A stretch of DNA of 21,680 nucleotides from a virus: positions 1 through 21,680 of IMG/VR virus record IMGVR_UViG_3300037963_002995; one strand, written 5' to 3'. The notes beneath the pieces were generated by a model. It saw nothing but the letters and a program-made list of their open reading frames with translations, made no database searches and had not been told where the DNA came from. The number at the start of each line of letters is the position of its first letter. Positions within the stretch are counted from its first letter, which is position 1. Both the position numbers and the translations under genes were made by a program. Of the stretch, positions 1-9,100 are shown piece by piece.

Positions 1-2
1 TG

Positions 3-1163
3 ATGTATGCTAATCCTGAAAGATGGGCTGCCATACGTAGAACTGGTTTTATGAGAGATAGTAAAAGACAGATAATAACACCTGTCATTGCTTTTAGAAG
101 AACATCCATGTCTAAAAGAACAGAAATAGCAGTAGATAAACTTGATTCAAACGACCCAAAGTTATTTTACACGTTTGAGAAAAAACATTCTGCACAAAAT
201 AGATATAATAGATTTTCAGCAGACAGAGGTTTAATACCACAAAGAGAATTATACAACGTAGCTATGCCTGACTATGTTACACTTAATTATGAGTGTATTA
301 TATTCACCGCTTACATAGAACAAATGAACAAGATTATAGAAAAGATAAATTGGGCTGATGGTTCATATTGGGGAGAGCCAGGAAAGTTAAAGTTCCAATC
401 TAATATTGAGTCATTCGAAGATTCTACAGAGATGAGTGAGGGTGAAAGATTTATTAAGACTACATTTTCATTACAATTGTATGGTTATTTGGTTCCTGAA
501 GCATTTAATGACAAATTAAATACACAAAAATACATTACACCAAAAAAGATTGATATTGTAGATGAGACAGATATGAGTGTTTCTTCACTTTTCAATCCAA
601 ATACAAAAACGGAAACACTACGTGCTTTTACGTCTACAACAAAAAGAAATAGTGGATTAGCAGGAACGACAGATTTTATCAGAGGTGTAAGAAATGCAGC
701 TGGGCAGGAAATACAAGATTTAGAGTTTACGAACATATATGGTGGTGAGACAATGTTTGTTATGAGGAATGGTGGTGCACCAACAAGTTCTCGTGATTTC
801 AAAGCGGTTATTAATTACGAAGAGGGTAACAAGTTTTATCAACAAAAAACAATTGTTATTAATGGAAATCAATCATCCTCAAAAGATGGAACTACACAAT
901 TGTATGATTTACAACTTGGTAGTTTTTCGTCAAGTATGTCGGTTCTAACAGGAAGTTTACAAGTTTCATTGAATGGAACACATATGATTTCTAACACAAA
1001 CCAAGAATCAAGTGACGATCCAGCAGACTTCTTCTTAACAGGCTCTTTAACATTTAGTAAAACACATTTAGCAGTAAAAGGAAATAGTTCGAATTTGGCA
1101 CCAGGATTTAATTTAGTAACAAACGATAGGTTGAATATAACTTATCAGAAAACAGTGACTTAA
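3..1163 (+). CDS. gp15-like tail completion / sheath-stabilising protein, 5'-truncated by window edge
   Basis: About 386 residues are visible; the gene almost certainly begins before the window, because the ATG at position 3 has no visible leader and the sequence starts mid-domain. The segment around residues 90-165 (DYVTLNYECIIFTAYIEQMN, then WGEPGKLKF, then FSLQLYGYLVPEA) matches in order the pattern I remember from T4 gp15: MIYELSIFTRYEDDM, then FKRDIKI, then WSLTFEVNGWMYPP. In T4, gp15 forms the hexameric ring that caps the tail tube and sheath and docks to the head. After about residue 200 there is an extra Ser/Thr/Gly-rich domain of roughly 180 residues that T4 gp15 (272 residues) does not have. 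It lies 2 bases upstream of the next gene, so the two are probably co-transcribed. The family call rests on remembered motifs and was not aligned; another neck or tail structural protein remains possible. Confidence 0.6.
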   Translation: MYANPERWAAIRRTGFMRDSKRQIITPVIAFRRTSMSKRTEIAVDKLDSNDPKLFYTFEKKHSAQNRYNRFSADRGLIPQRELYNVAMPDYVTLNYECIIFTAYIEQMNKIIEKINWADGSYWGEPGKLKFQSNIESFEDSTEMSEGERFIKTTFSLQLYGYLVPEAFNDKLNTQKYITPKKIDIVDETDMSVSSLFNPNTKTETLRAFTSTTKRNSGLAGTTDFIRGVRNAAGQEIQDLEFTNIYGGETMFVMRNGGAPTSSRDFKAVINYEEGNKFYQQKTIVINGNQSSSKDGTTQLYDLQLGSFSSSMSVLTGSLQVSLNGTHMISNTNQESSDDPADFFLTGSLTFSKTHLAVKGNSSNLAPGFNLVTNDRLNITYQKTVT

Positions 1164-1165
1164 TC

Positions 1166-1663
1166 ATGAGAGAGTTTTTACAAGGATATAAGGGTTCAAA
1201 CCGAAAGTTTATGGCTCCAGTAAGTGAGTCAAAGTTTAACGCTGACGTAATGGAGTTTAAGGACACTAATAATAATAGAGTTCCATTTCAGATGGCAAAT
1301 GAAAAAGGTTACGCAACAAAGAATGCAGATGTTATATCACTTGGTGATGGTAATCATCGATACAACATAAAAAGAAGAAACTACAAACTAAGTGATTTTT
1401 CAGAAGAATCTACATATTATCAATTAGATTTAGATTTAAGTTCTACAGACAACTTGGGTAATATTAACGTAAGTGTGAATACAGTAAAACAAGCAATTAG
1501 CCCGAAAGGAAATACTGAGACTTTTGAAGCAGACTTTAACTTAGTTGATAATTATAGACAACTAAGATTATATAAAAAATACGCACAAAACAATAAACTT
1601 TTTGGTATCGATTTAATAAGTGATGATAGTATTCAAATTGAATATCAGTTAGGAAGAACATAA
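1166..1663 (+). CDS. Hypothetical virion-associated protein, 165 residues
   Basis: I do not recognise this protein. It is 165 residues, begins two bases after the preceding stop, and its stop overlaps the next start (TAATG at 1661-1665), so it is translationally coupled between a tail completion protein and a fibre. No strong Shine-Dalgarno precedes the ATG, which fits coupling. It is charged and soluble-looking, with no membrane segment or signal peptide. The N-terminus (MREFLQGYKGSNRKFMAP) is basic; the centre alternates polar and hydrophobic residues (YYQLDLDLSS, INVSVNTVKQ), suggesting beta structure. The C-terminus (FGIDLISDDSIQIEYQLGRT) could be an edge strand. From its position it may be an adaptor between tail and fibre, but nothing in the sequence proves that. 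Confidence 0.8.
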   Translation: MREFLQGYKGSNRKFMAPVSESKFNADVMEFKDTNNNRVPFQMANEKGYATKNADVISLGDGNHRYNIKRRNYKLSDFSEESTYYQLDLDLSSTDNLGNINVSVNTVKQAISPKGNTETFEADFNLVDNYRQLRLYKKYAQNNKLFGIDLISDDSIQIEYQLGRT

Positions 1664-2658
1664 TGGCATACATTGATTTAGTAAGACAAGCTCAACCACA
1701 ACAAAGGAAACAAGAGGTATTAGTATCTACTGAAGTTACGCAATCAAGTGGTTTGTTTGAGTGGGAACAGAAGAAAATGACACCTGAGTTTATAGGTTCT
1801 GGTTCACTTGACTTAGCACAAGGAGATTTGACGACAGGAAACATTTCAGCAAGTAATATATCTCTATTAGGTGGTTTATATGCATCAAGTAGTTTTGGAA
1901 ATAGTCTAGCAATCACATTCCCAATTGGATTTATGAGTGGTTCGGTAAAAGTGCATGGTGATTTGATTGTTGAGGGTTCGTCTTCTTTTAATAATGTTGA
2001 AACTATGACAGTAGAAGACCCAATTCTTGATTTAAATTTTACAGGCTCTACTGCTTTAGGTTCACAAGATAGTGGAATAAGGGTTGGTAGAAGTGGTGGA
2101 ACTAACGCACAATTAATATTTGACCATAGTGAAACAAGATGGGCTATAGATAATGCCGCTGGTAGTAATATCAACATAGTCGGTGTCTCTACTACAGATA
2201 CATTAACAAACAAAACAATTACAGGTTTAGCATCATCCACAATGGCAAGTGCAGCTAACCTTACTTTTAGTGGTGATGGTGAGGTATTGGGATTACCAAC
2301 GACACCATCGGATAATGCAGCAGCTACATCAAAAATTTATGTAGACCAAAGGGATTCTTATTTGAGAAAATGTTTTGTAAAGAAAGCTGCATCATATACT
2401 GGCTCTGCTACATTCGGTGATTTTTCAGGATTTAAGACAGGTAGTTTTAACGCTATAACTGCTTCAGCACCGACAGGTTTTTCAGCTACAAACGAAAATG
2501 ATTTTATATTTTTCTTGAATGGTCAATATATGGAACATGACGCTCTGACAATAAAACAGAGTGGTAGTTTGTTCCAAGTTGAAGTTGATACTGATAGTAT
2601 AGGTTATGTTTTAGAAGCTAGTGATGAAATTTTAGCATGGGGAAAATTTGATTCGTAA
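1663..2658 (+). CDS. Tail fibre-like structural protein, 331 residues
   Basis: The start ATG overlaps the previous stop by one base. Residues 1-60 (MAYIDLVRQAQPQQRKQ onward) differ from the other fibres here and could be the virion-attachment end. The middle is Ser/Gly/Asn-rich beta-type sequence with fibre hallmarks: SVKVHGDLIVEGSSSF followed by VETMTVEDPILDLNF (residues ~103-128) parallels the VTIPGDLTVTGNR...QVADHTITVGSG segment of the two large fibres downstream. TDTLTNKTITG (~178-188) is a common phage-fibre segment. From about residue 225 (AATSKIYVDQRDSYLRK) a C-terminal domain of about 105 residues runs to ILAWGKFDS and may be a tip or trimerisation domain. No S74 chaperone domain or enzyme motif is visible. 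Probably a short receptor-binding or baseplate-proximal fibre; the exact place in the virion is unknown. Confidence 0.8.
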   Translation: MAYIDLVRQAQPQQRKQEVLVSTEVTQSSGLFEWEQKKMTPEFIGSGSLDLAQGDLTTGNISASNISLLGGLYASSSFGNSLAITFPIGFMSGSVKVHGDLIVEGSSSFNNVETMTVEDPILDLNFTGSTALGSQDSGIRVGRSGGTNAQLIFDHSETRWAIDNAAGSNINIVGVSTTDTLTNKTITGLASSTMASAANLTFSGDGEVLGLPTTPSDNAAATSKIYVDQRDSYLRKCFVKKAASYTGSATFGDFSGFKTGSFNAITASAPTGFSATNENDFIFFLNGQYMEHDALTIKQSGSLFQVEVDTDSIGYVLEASDEILAWGKFDS

Positions 2659-2681
2659 CCACATTTCTTTTACCATTCTTT

Positions 2682-2690
2682 GATATTTAT
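2682..2690 (+). promoter_or_regulatory. Leader motif GATATTTAT before the NUMOD3-like gene
   Basis: One of six intergenic copies of (G)ATATTTAT. It lies 23 bases after the 331-residue fibre stop and only 4 bases before the ATG at 2695. If it is a promoter, transcripts from it would carry little or no leader for this gene and would serve mainly the 1041-residue fibre gene downstream. Confidence 0.4.
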
Positions 2691-2694
2691 TATT

Positions 2695-2982
2695 ATGAGA
2701 AAAAGAAATTGGCCTAACAGAAAAAATAGAAAGTGTCCTGATTGTAGTAGGATGATTACCTATACAAGAAAAGACGCTTTTGATAGAGCAGTTGGAAATA
2801 ATAGTGTTTGTAAATCTTGTGCACAGATGGATAGAAAACTGACGGTTGAGACTATAGAAAAAATGAAACAACCAAAGACTATTCAACACAAGAAAAATAT
2901 TTCCAAATCTATCACTAACTGGTGGGAGCAAAAACGAACAGAACAAAGACAGACACTTAGAATGGTAAAAGATAATGGCTAA
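2695..2982 (+). CDS. Small zinc-ribbon / NUMOD3-like DNA-binding protein (possible homing-endonuclease remnant)
   Basis: This is a 95-residue protein from the ATG at 2695; an in-frame TTG at 2680 would add five residues but has no ribosome site either. Two CxxC pairs (KCPDC at 14-17 and CKSC at 39-42, 22 residues apart) make a likely zinc ribbon. They are followed by LTVETIEKMKQ...HKKNISKSI, which has the T-x-E-x-x-K-K-x / HKKxISK spacing of NUMOD3, a DNA-binding module of phage GIY-YIG and HNH homing endonucleases. No GIY-YIG or HNH catalytic motif is present, so it is either a stand-alone DNA-binding protein or a degraded endonuclease. It is very rich in Lys/Arg. It sits alone among fibre genes, and its last 8 bases overlap the start of the next fibre gene. 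It has no Shine-Dalgarno and begins 5 bases after the leader motif GATATTTAT. Confidence 0.65.
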   Translation: MRKRNWPNRKNRKCPDCSRMITYTRKDAFDRAVGNNSVCKSCAQMDRKLTVETIEKMKQPKTIQHKKNISKSITNWWEQKRTEQRQTLRMVKDNG

Positions 2983-5900
2983 GCTATCAAGCAAACAACT
3001 AAATACTAAACTCACAGGTTCATATACCTTTTCGGGTTCATCGCATTCTTTTATTGGCGATATAACTGCTGATAATAATATAAGTGCTTCCGTTTCTTCC
3101 ACAGGTTCATTTGGTGCGATAAGTGTAGCAGGAATGTCGGTTTCTAATTTAGTCGATGTTTCTTCCTCAATATCAACAAGGTTGTCAACTGAAGAAACTA
3201 ATGTAGATAATTTACAAACTGATAGTGGAAGTTTCTCAACACGAATCACAACTGCAGAAACTGAATTATCAAATACTCTTGTTTCAAGTTCAGCACAAAT
3301 AGCTAGTGATATAAGTGGTTCATTCACAGACGCTAGTTCAAGTTTTTCAACAAGGTTGTCAACTGAAGAAACTAATGTAGATAATTTACAAACTGATAGT
3401 GGTTCATTTTCGACAAGAATTACTAATCTCAAAACTGATAGTGGTAGTTTCTCAACAAGGGTTACAACTAATACATCAACTGGTAGTATTTTAGCTGGAA
3501 CTGGCAATATTCAAGGTCTTGGAACAACGAATAATGTTCAATTTAATCATATAACAGCTAGTGGCAATATAAGTTCAAGTGGCACAGTATTTGCTGACAA
3601 ATTCCAATCTACAGGAGGTGATTCAGACGGAATCTTATTTACTGATGATTTGAATATAACTGGTTCTATAACTGTAACAGGAAACGTAAGTGGTTCATCA
3701 ACTTCAACTGGTTCGTTTGGTTATTTAGAGGGTATATCTTTCGGAACTCAAGCCCAAGCTAATATTACAGGCTCATTCTCTGCAGCTAGTGCTTCATTCG
3801 CTACAACAACTACAGAAAACCAAGCTAGATTAGATACGATACAACAATTTACTGGAAGTTATGCAACTACAGGTTCTAATACTTTTATCGGAGACCAAAT
3901 AGTAAGTGGTAGTGTATTCTTAACAGGTTCTAATCACATATCTGGTACTATAAAAGTTAATGCAGAGGGAGTATACTCAAGTTCAACTGCAATATTTACT
4001 AACAATATTACTAATGGTTATCCTACATCAAACCCCTGGGGTTCTAACTTAGAGGGTAGTTATTTTAATAATTTCAATAACACTACTCACGTAAGTGAGA
4101 TTTTAAGATTTATGTCAGGTGTTATGAGTCACTCATTAGATGTGGCTGATGCAGCACCAAATACGAAAACATTTGCAAGTGTGGATACAAACGATAATAA
4201 TTTAGGTGGAACAGATACTGTAGATGGTTACCTACCACAAAGTTACGATAGCACTAATGCAACCATGAAGTATTTGGTTACAAAAGATTGGGTTACGGCT
4301 GGTGAACAAATATTTCAAGGTATAACACAATACCACGATAATGGTGGAACTTACTTTATCGATTTTGATTCCAATAGTGGTGGTTCGACAAGTGTAAGTT
4401 CTTCAGTAGATACGGAGTTATTTGGTTTAGGTGGATTGACAAGTGGAGGTCCTACTGATTTCAAAGTTAGGGTTCATGCTACACATTCGTTTAGTGATAC
4501 GGGTAGTGTATCCGCACCAACGGCTGCATCGAATACACATACCACACAATCAAAATTAGACTTGACTTTAGGTTCTTTTGGAACATCCGATGGTTTAACA
4601 CTAACAAAGATAGCAACTAATGTTCCAGCAGTTATACCTGCGGCATTCCAAGATGGTAAGTTTGTAAATGTGGGTGGAACAAGTCAGCTGAGTGGTTCTC
4701 TATCAAGAAAGTATCATGCATCAAAAGGATTATTTACAAGTGTTTCATCAAGTGGATACTATAGATGGCATGACTTAAAGGTTGGTATAGCTAGTGGTTC
4801 AGGTAATTATCAGTTTGTAAACGGAACAACTAAATCACATTTTTGGGCACCAATCGACCAAATAAGTTCAGATATAGGAACTAATAGTTTATCCATAGCA
4901 CAAGTAACACAGAGTTACTTGACAGCTGCAAGTAGAAGTTTGAGTGGCGCACCATACTTGACAGGCGCTACATACCACATAAGTGCTTCGGTTCGTGGAT
5001 TGTTCGATCCGATGTATGCAGCATCATCAACATTAGTGGATGATAACATAGGTTCAGTCGGTGTCGGTTCAGTAGGTGGTTCAGGTATAGATGATGTTTC
5101 TACAAGTGGTGGAACAATACAAACAGCGAATGCAGTATTTGCTTCGGATAGTGGTTCGGTTAGAGCGACAAGTGCAGTTCCAACAAGAACCGACGTTGTA
5201 AGATTCAACGCTACGTATACCTTGAGTGGAACTACAGGTGATAACATACAACAATCGTCAACCTTAACCGACGAAACATTTACAGTTGGTATCAGAGCGA
5301 GAAACAGAGCATCAAGTCAATCTACCCTACAAACTGAGACAATTTTTTACCATAGTGCAAGTTTATTTGGGCAACCTGCTTCAAGTGGTTCTATGGGAGT
5401 CTATCAGAGAACTCAAGGATATGATGGTGGTAGTTTGACAGGAACAACTGAATTATTTAGTGGTGAAGATTTTAGAATAAAATTGAACAACAATGTATTG
5501 GGTTTCAATGGAGATGCATTTACACAGACATACACAGTGGATAGAAGTGAAGCAAATCGTGTAATCGGTGAACAAGACTTACAGGTAAAACCAGGTTTCT
5601 TGGTAAATCCAGGTGGTAGTTCAAGATATTGGTATCCAGCTAACTATGGAACTGGCTCTTACAAATATTATATTAGAAGATTCCAAACAAGTGGAACTAA
5701 GACAAGTATGACTGTGAACTTGAATAATACAACGTTAGTAAATTGGAAAGCAACCACCGATGATAGAGTTGCTTGTGCATTAATTTTTAAGAGCGCTGCA
5801 AGTGGTAGTGGAACAAATAGTGAATTGTCAAGAGCAAGGATTTACGATCCTTCTGAATTGACAGCAAACTTGATTTCAAGCAGTGTAGCGCACCAAACAG

Positions 5901-6100
5901 ATTTCCACTTGAATCCATTTACTGACGCTTTAGATTTATATGGCAATACAGGTGGTAGTTTAAATAGTGGGACTTACACAGTTCCAATAAGAAACGCAGA
6001 TGGAATATTTTTAGATAACAATGATAACGAACTATACGTGGTAGTTAGATATGCAGGTGACCCAACACCGCTAGATGACATCACACTAACATTTAGTTAA
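2975..6100 (+). CDS. Large tail fibre / adhesin, 1041 residues
   Basis: The ATG at 2975 overlaps the end of the preceding small gene by 8 bases (ATGGCTAA carries both start and stop). The N-terminus, MAKLSSKQL, resembles that of the 1496-residue fibre (MAKLHSAL). Residues ~60-165 are Ser/Thr-rich with repeated STRLSTEETNVDNLQTDSG units at heptad-like spacing, suggesting a coiled shaft. Linkers of the type STGSFG occur near residues 45 and 247. The rest, from about residue 320, is a non-repetitive beta-rich region with large segments (for example EILRFMSGVMSHSLDVAD and RGLFDPMYAAS) that I take to be the receptor-binding part. The C-terminal ~150 residues (YYIRRF, VNLNNTTLVNWKATTDDRVA, IRNADGIFLDNNDNELYVVV) form a compact domain. 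There is no S74 domain and no recognisable glycosidase motif. Probable role: host recognition. Confidence 0.85.
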   Translation: MAKLSSKQLNTKLTGSYTFSGSSHSFIGDITADNNISASVSSTGSFGAISVAGMSVSNLVDVSSSISTRLSTEETNVDNLQTDSGSFSTRITTAETELSNTLVSSSAQIASDISGSFTDASSSFSTRLSTEETNVDNLQTDSGSFSTRITNLKTDSGSFSTRVTTNTSTGSILAGTGNIQGLGTTNNVQFNHITASGNISSSGTVFADKFQSTGGDSDGILFTDDLNITGSITVTGNVSGSSTSTGSFGYLEGISFGTQAQANITGSFSAASASFATTTTENQARLDTIQQFTGSYATTGSNTFIGDQIVSGSVFLTGSNHISGTIKVNAEGVYSSSTAIFTNNITNGYPTSNPWGSNLEGSYFNNFNNTTHVSEILRFMSGVMSHSLDVADAAPNTKTFASVDTNDNNLGGTDTVDGYLPQSYDSTNATMKYLVTKDWVTAGEQIFQGITQYHDNGGTYFIDFDSNSGGSTSVSSSVDTELFGLGGLTSGGPTDFKVRVHATHSFSDTGSVSAPTAASNTHTTQSKLDLTLGSFGTSDGLTLTKIATNVPAVIPAAFQDGKFVNVGGTSQLSGSLSRKYHASKGLFTSVSSSGYYRWHDLKVGIASGSGNYQFVNGTTKSHFWAPIDQISSDIGTNSLSIAQVTQSYLTAASRSLSGAPYLTGATYHISASVRGLFDPMYAASSTLVDDNIGSVGVGSVGGSGIDDVSTSGGTIQTANAVFASDSGSVRATSAVPTRTDVVRFNATYTLSGTTGDNIQQSSTLTDETFTVGIRARNRASSQSTLQTETIFYHSASLFGQPASSGSMGVYQRTQGYDGGSLTGTTELFSGEDFRIKLNNNVLGFNGDAFTQTYTVDRSEANRVIGEQDLQVKPGFLVNPGGSSRYWYPANYGTGSYKYYIRRFQTSGTKTSMTVNLNNTTLVNWKATTDDRVACALIFKSAASGSGTNSELSRARIYDPSELTANLISSSVAHQTDFHLNPFTDALDLYGNTGGSLNSGTYTVPIRNADGIFLDNNDNELYVVVRYAGDPTPLDDITLTFS
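3173..3402 (+). repeat. 56-bp exact direct repeat within the 1041-residue fibre gene
   Basis: The sequence at 3173-3228 recurs exactly at 3347-3402, an offset of 174 bp (58 codons). It encodes STRLSTEETNVDNLQTDSG twice, with further shorter STRxT...TDSGSF copies around it. The perfect identity, in contrast to the diverged repeats in the other fibres, suggests a recent in-frame duplication. Confidence 0.9.
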
Positions 6101-6108
6101 GGAAAGTA

Positions 6109-9100
6109 ATGGGAAAAATAGACTCAGGTTCAAAATCGAATAGACTCTTAGCGTCAAGACGGTATACACACAATACTCTCAACACGTCTCAAGAGGCGTT
6201 TACCAATGTCCTTGATTTAAGAAGTGAGGAGATATACACAAGAGCGCATCTGATTCCATCTTCAAGTTTACCACATAGTGGTAGCTCACAAAAGAACGCT
6301 ATCTTCACTAAAAATGGACAGAATGTAACTAAATATTGGTATAGACATTGCCTTACGAAATCAAACGTTAATAATGAGGTATTCTTTTTCCTATCACCGA
6401 CAGGAAGTTCTGATGGTATAGGTCCTCAGTTGATAGATGATAATCAACAAACTAATTTTATTTCACCTAAATACTCTGTATCTTCTTTAGCAAATGCTAC
6501 AACCGAAGATGCAACACCTGGTTATTTAGCAATTGTATATAAATCAACCACAACAAATACTGCTTCGTTGGGTGGTGGTGATATTGTTTCAACAAACGAT
6601 TATCAGTTTGATTACAAAACAGGTGTATTACAATTCAAGAGTGATTCAGTAGACCCAAGTGATTCACAAAAACTTTACATGACTGTTTATCAGTATGTGG
6701 GGCAAAATTTAAGAACAGGTTTAGAGGTTCAAGGTCCGTTTACTGCTTCTAATGTAACTTTTACAGGTGAATCAGATATAACAAGTTTTGGTTCAACTGC
6801 TCAGTCTATGATAAGTGGTTCTTGGAGAGGTGAATTAAGTTCAAGTTCAGTAACAGCAGCTGGTGGTGGAATTAGTGGTTCATCAAGTTCAACGGGTTCA
6901 TTTGGTCAAGTTTTTGTAGGAGATAGATTAGTATTCAAAGACCATCAAGATAGTGGTGAATATATAGAGAGTGATGGAACAGATTTAAGTATTAACGTTG
7001 GCGCTAATGGAGACATAAACATACCTGCTAATATAGGAATGACTTTTGGAAATGATGGAGAAAAAATAGAGGGTGACGGCACTAATCTCACATTAGCAGG
7101 TGGTGATATTAATCTTACTGCAGAAGCAGATGTAAACATACCAGCTGATATAGGATTAACATTCGGTGATGATGGAGAGAAGATTGAGGGTGATGGAACA
7201 GACTTAACAATCAATTCAAGTAATGATTTAAATTTAACTGCAACTACGGATATTAATATACCAGCAAACGTAGGCTTAACATTTGGTAATGATGGTGAGA
7301 AGATAGAGGGCGACGGAACTGATATGACTATCGCTTCAAGTGGTGTTCTAACATTATCTTCAGGTGGAAATACGTTAGTTGAAACTGTTACATTTAATAA
7401 CGGAGATGTAACAATACCTGGAGATTTGACTGTAACGGGTAATAGAATTGAAGCTCAAGTCGGTAGTTTACAAGTAGCTGACCATACGATTACAGTTGGT
7501 AGTGGTTCAGCTACATCAGCGCTTATGGAAGCAGGTGGTATAGATTGGGGTGTGAGTGGTAGTATAGCAAATCTTAGATATCAACACGCAACAACAAGTC
7601 TTACATCAAGTGTATTTTTAGCAGCACCTAAACTTACTGTAGACACAATCACGTTAGATGCAGCTGAGATAGATGCAAGTGGCGCACTAACAATAGATGC
7701 AGGCGCAGATATAACCTTAGATGCTACAGGTGATGTCAACGTTCCTGCTAACATCGGAATGACATTTGGTAATGATGGTGAAAAGATTGAAGGTGATGGA
7801 ACTGACCTTACCATAGCTTCAAGTAATGACTTACATTTAACTGCTACGACTGATATAAATATCCCAAGTAATGTAGGATTAACTTTTGGTAATGATGGTG
7901 AAAAAATTGAAGGTGATGGAACTGATTTAACTATAGCCTCAAGTGCTAAATTAAAATTAGATGTAGCTACTGATTTAGAAATAGATGTGGATGGTGGTGA
8001 TATAACGGTAACTGATGATGGAGCGCATATCGTTGACATATCTGCAACTAAGATTAGTGGTTCAGCAACCTCAACTGGTTCATTTGGTTATATAAAGGCT
8101 CAGAGTGGAATAAGTTCAAGTGGTCAAGTTGATATAAATTCTTCTTTTGCTCAGTTAAGATTGACTGACGATGGAATGAATGATTATCTTCGTATAGGTC
8201 AATCTGGTACAGTAGGTTATATAAAAACATCGGATGCTGATAATAATTTCAAATTTAGAAGAGGTAGTGATAATACAGATTTAGTTGAGATATTTTTTGA
8301 AGATGAAAGATTCCATATCTCTGGTTCAGGTGGATTAGATGTTACAGGTAACGTAACTGCAAGTGGGGATGTAAGTGCAAGTGGAGATGTAAGAGCAACT
8401 AATTTTTATGGGCAAGTTGCAACAGCAGCTCAAACAAATATTACATCATTACTAGCTACCGATATTAAGATTGGTGAGGATGACCAAACAAAGATTGATT
8501 TTGGAACAACGAATGAAATACGATTTGCTGCTGACAATCAGGTACAATTAAAAATTGCAGACGGAGTATTAGCACCTCTTTCAGATAGTGATGTTGATTT
8601 AGGAACTTCAGGTCAATACTTCAAAGACGCTTACATTGATTCAATAGTAACTACAGGTAATATAAGTGGTTCATCCGTATCTACAGGTTCATTTGCATAT
8701 GTTGATGTTTCTTCTAAAGTAAGTGGTTCAGCAACCTCAACTGGCTCATTTGGTAAATTAGAAATCGGTAGTGGTGTGGTAACAACCACAGGAAATATGA
8801 CACTTGATGCTGATGGCGCACAAATCAGATTAGAGGATGGTGGCACAGAATTTGGTAGGTTTAGTAGGGTTGCTTCTGATTTTGTCATAAAATCAATGAC
8901 GGGTGATAAAGATTTACTATTCAAAGGTGTGGATGATACAACAACCATAACTGCACTAAAATTGGATATGTCTGAGGGTGGAGATGCAGAATTTAGTGGA
9001 AACGTAAGTGGTTCTTCAGCATCTACAGGTTCATTTGGTAAAGTATTAGGTGATGGTTCAGATTTAACAGGCGTAACTGACGATAGTGCATTAGCTTTCT

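Noticed and set aside
2680-2694. TTG start for the NUMOD3-like gene
   Set aside because: It would translate the leader motif GATATTTATT into MIFII, and no ribosome site precedes it; ATG 2695 is preferred, though it also lacks a clear site.
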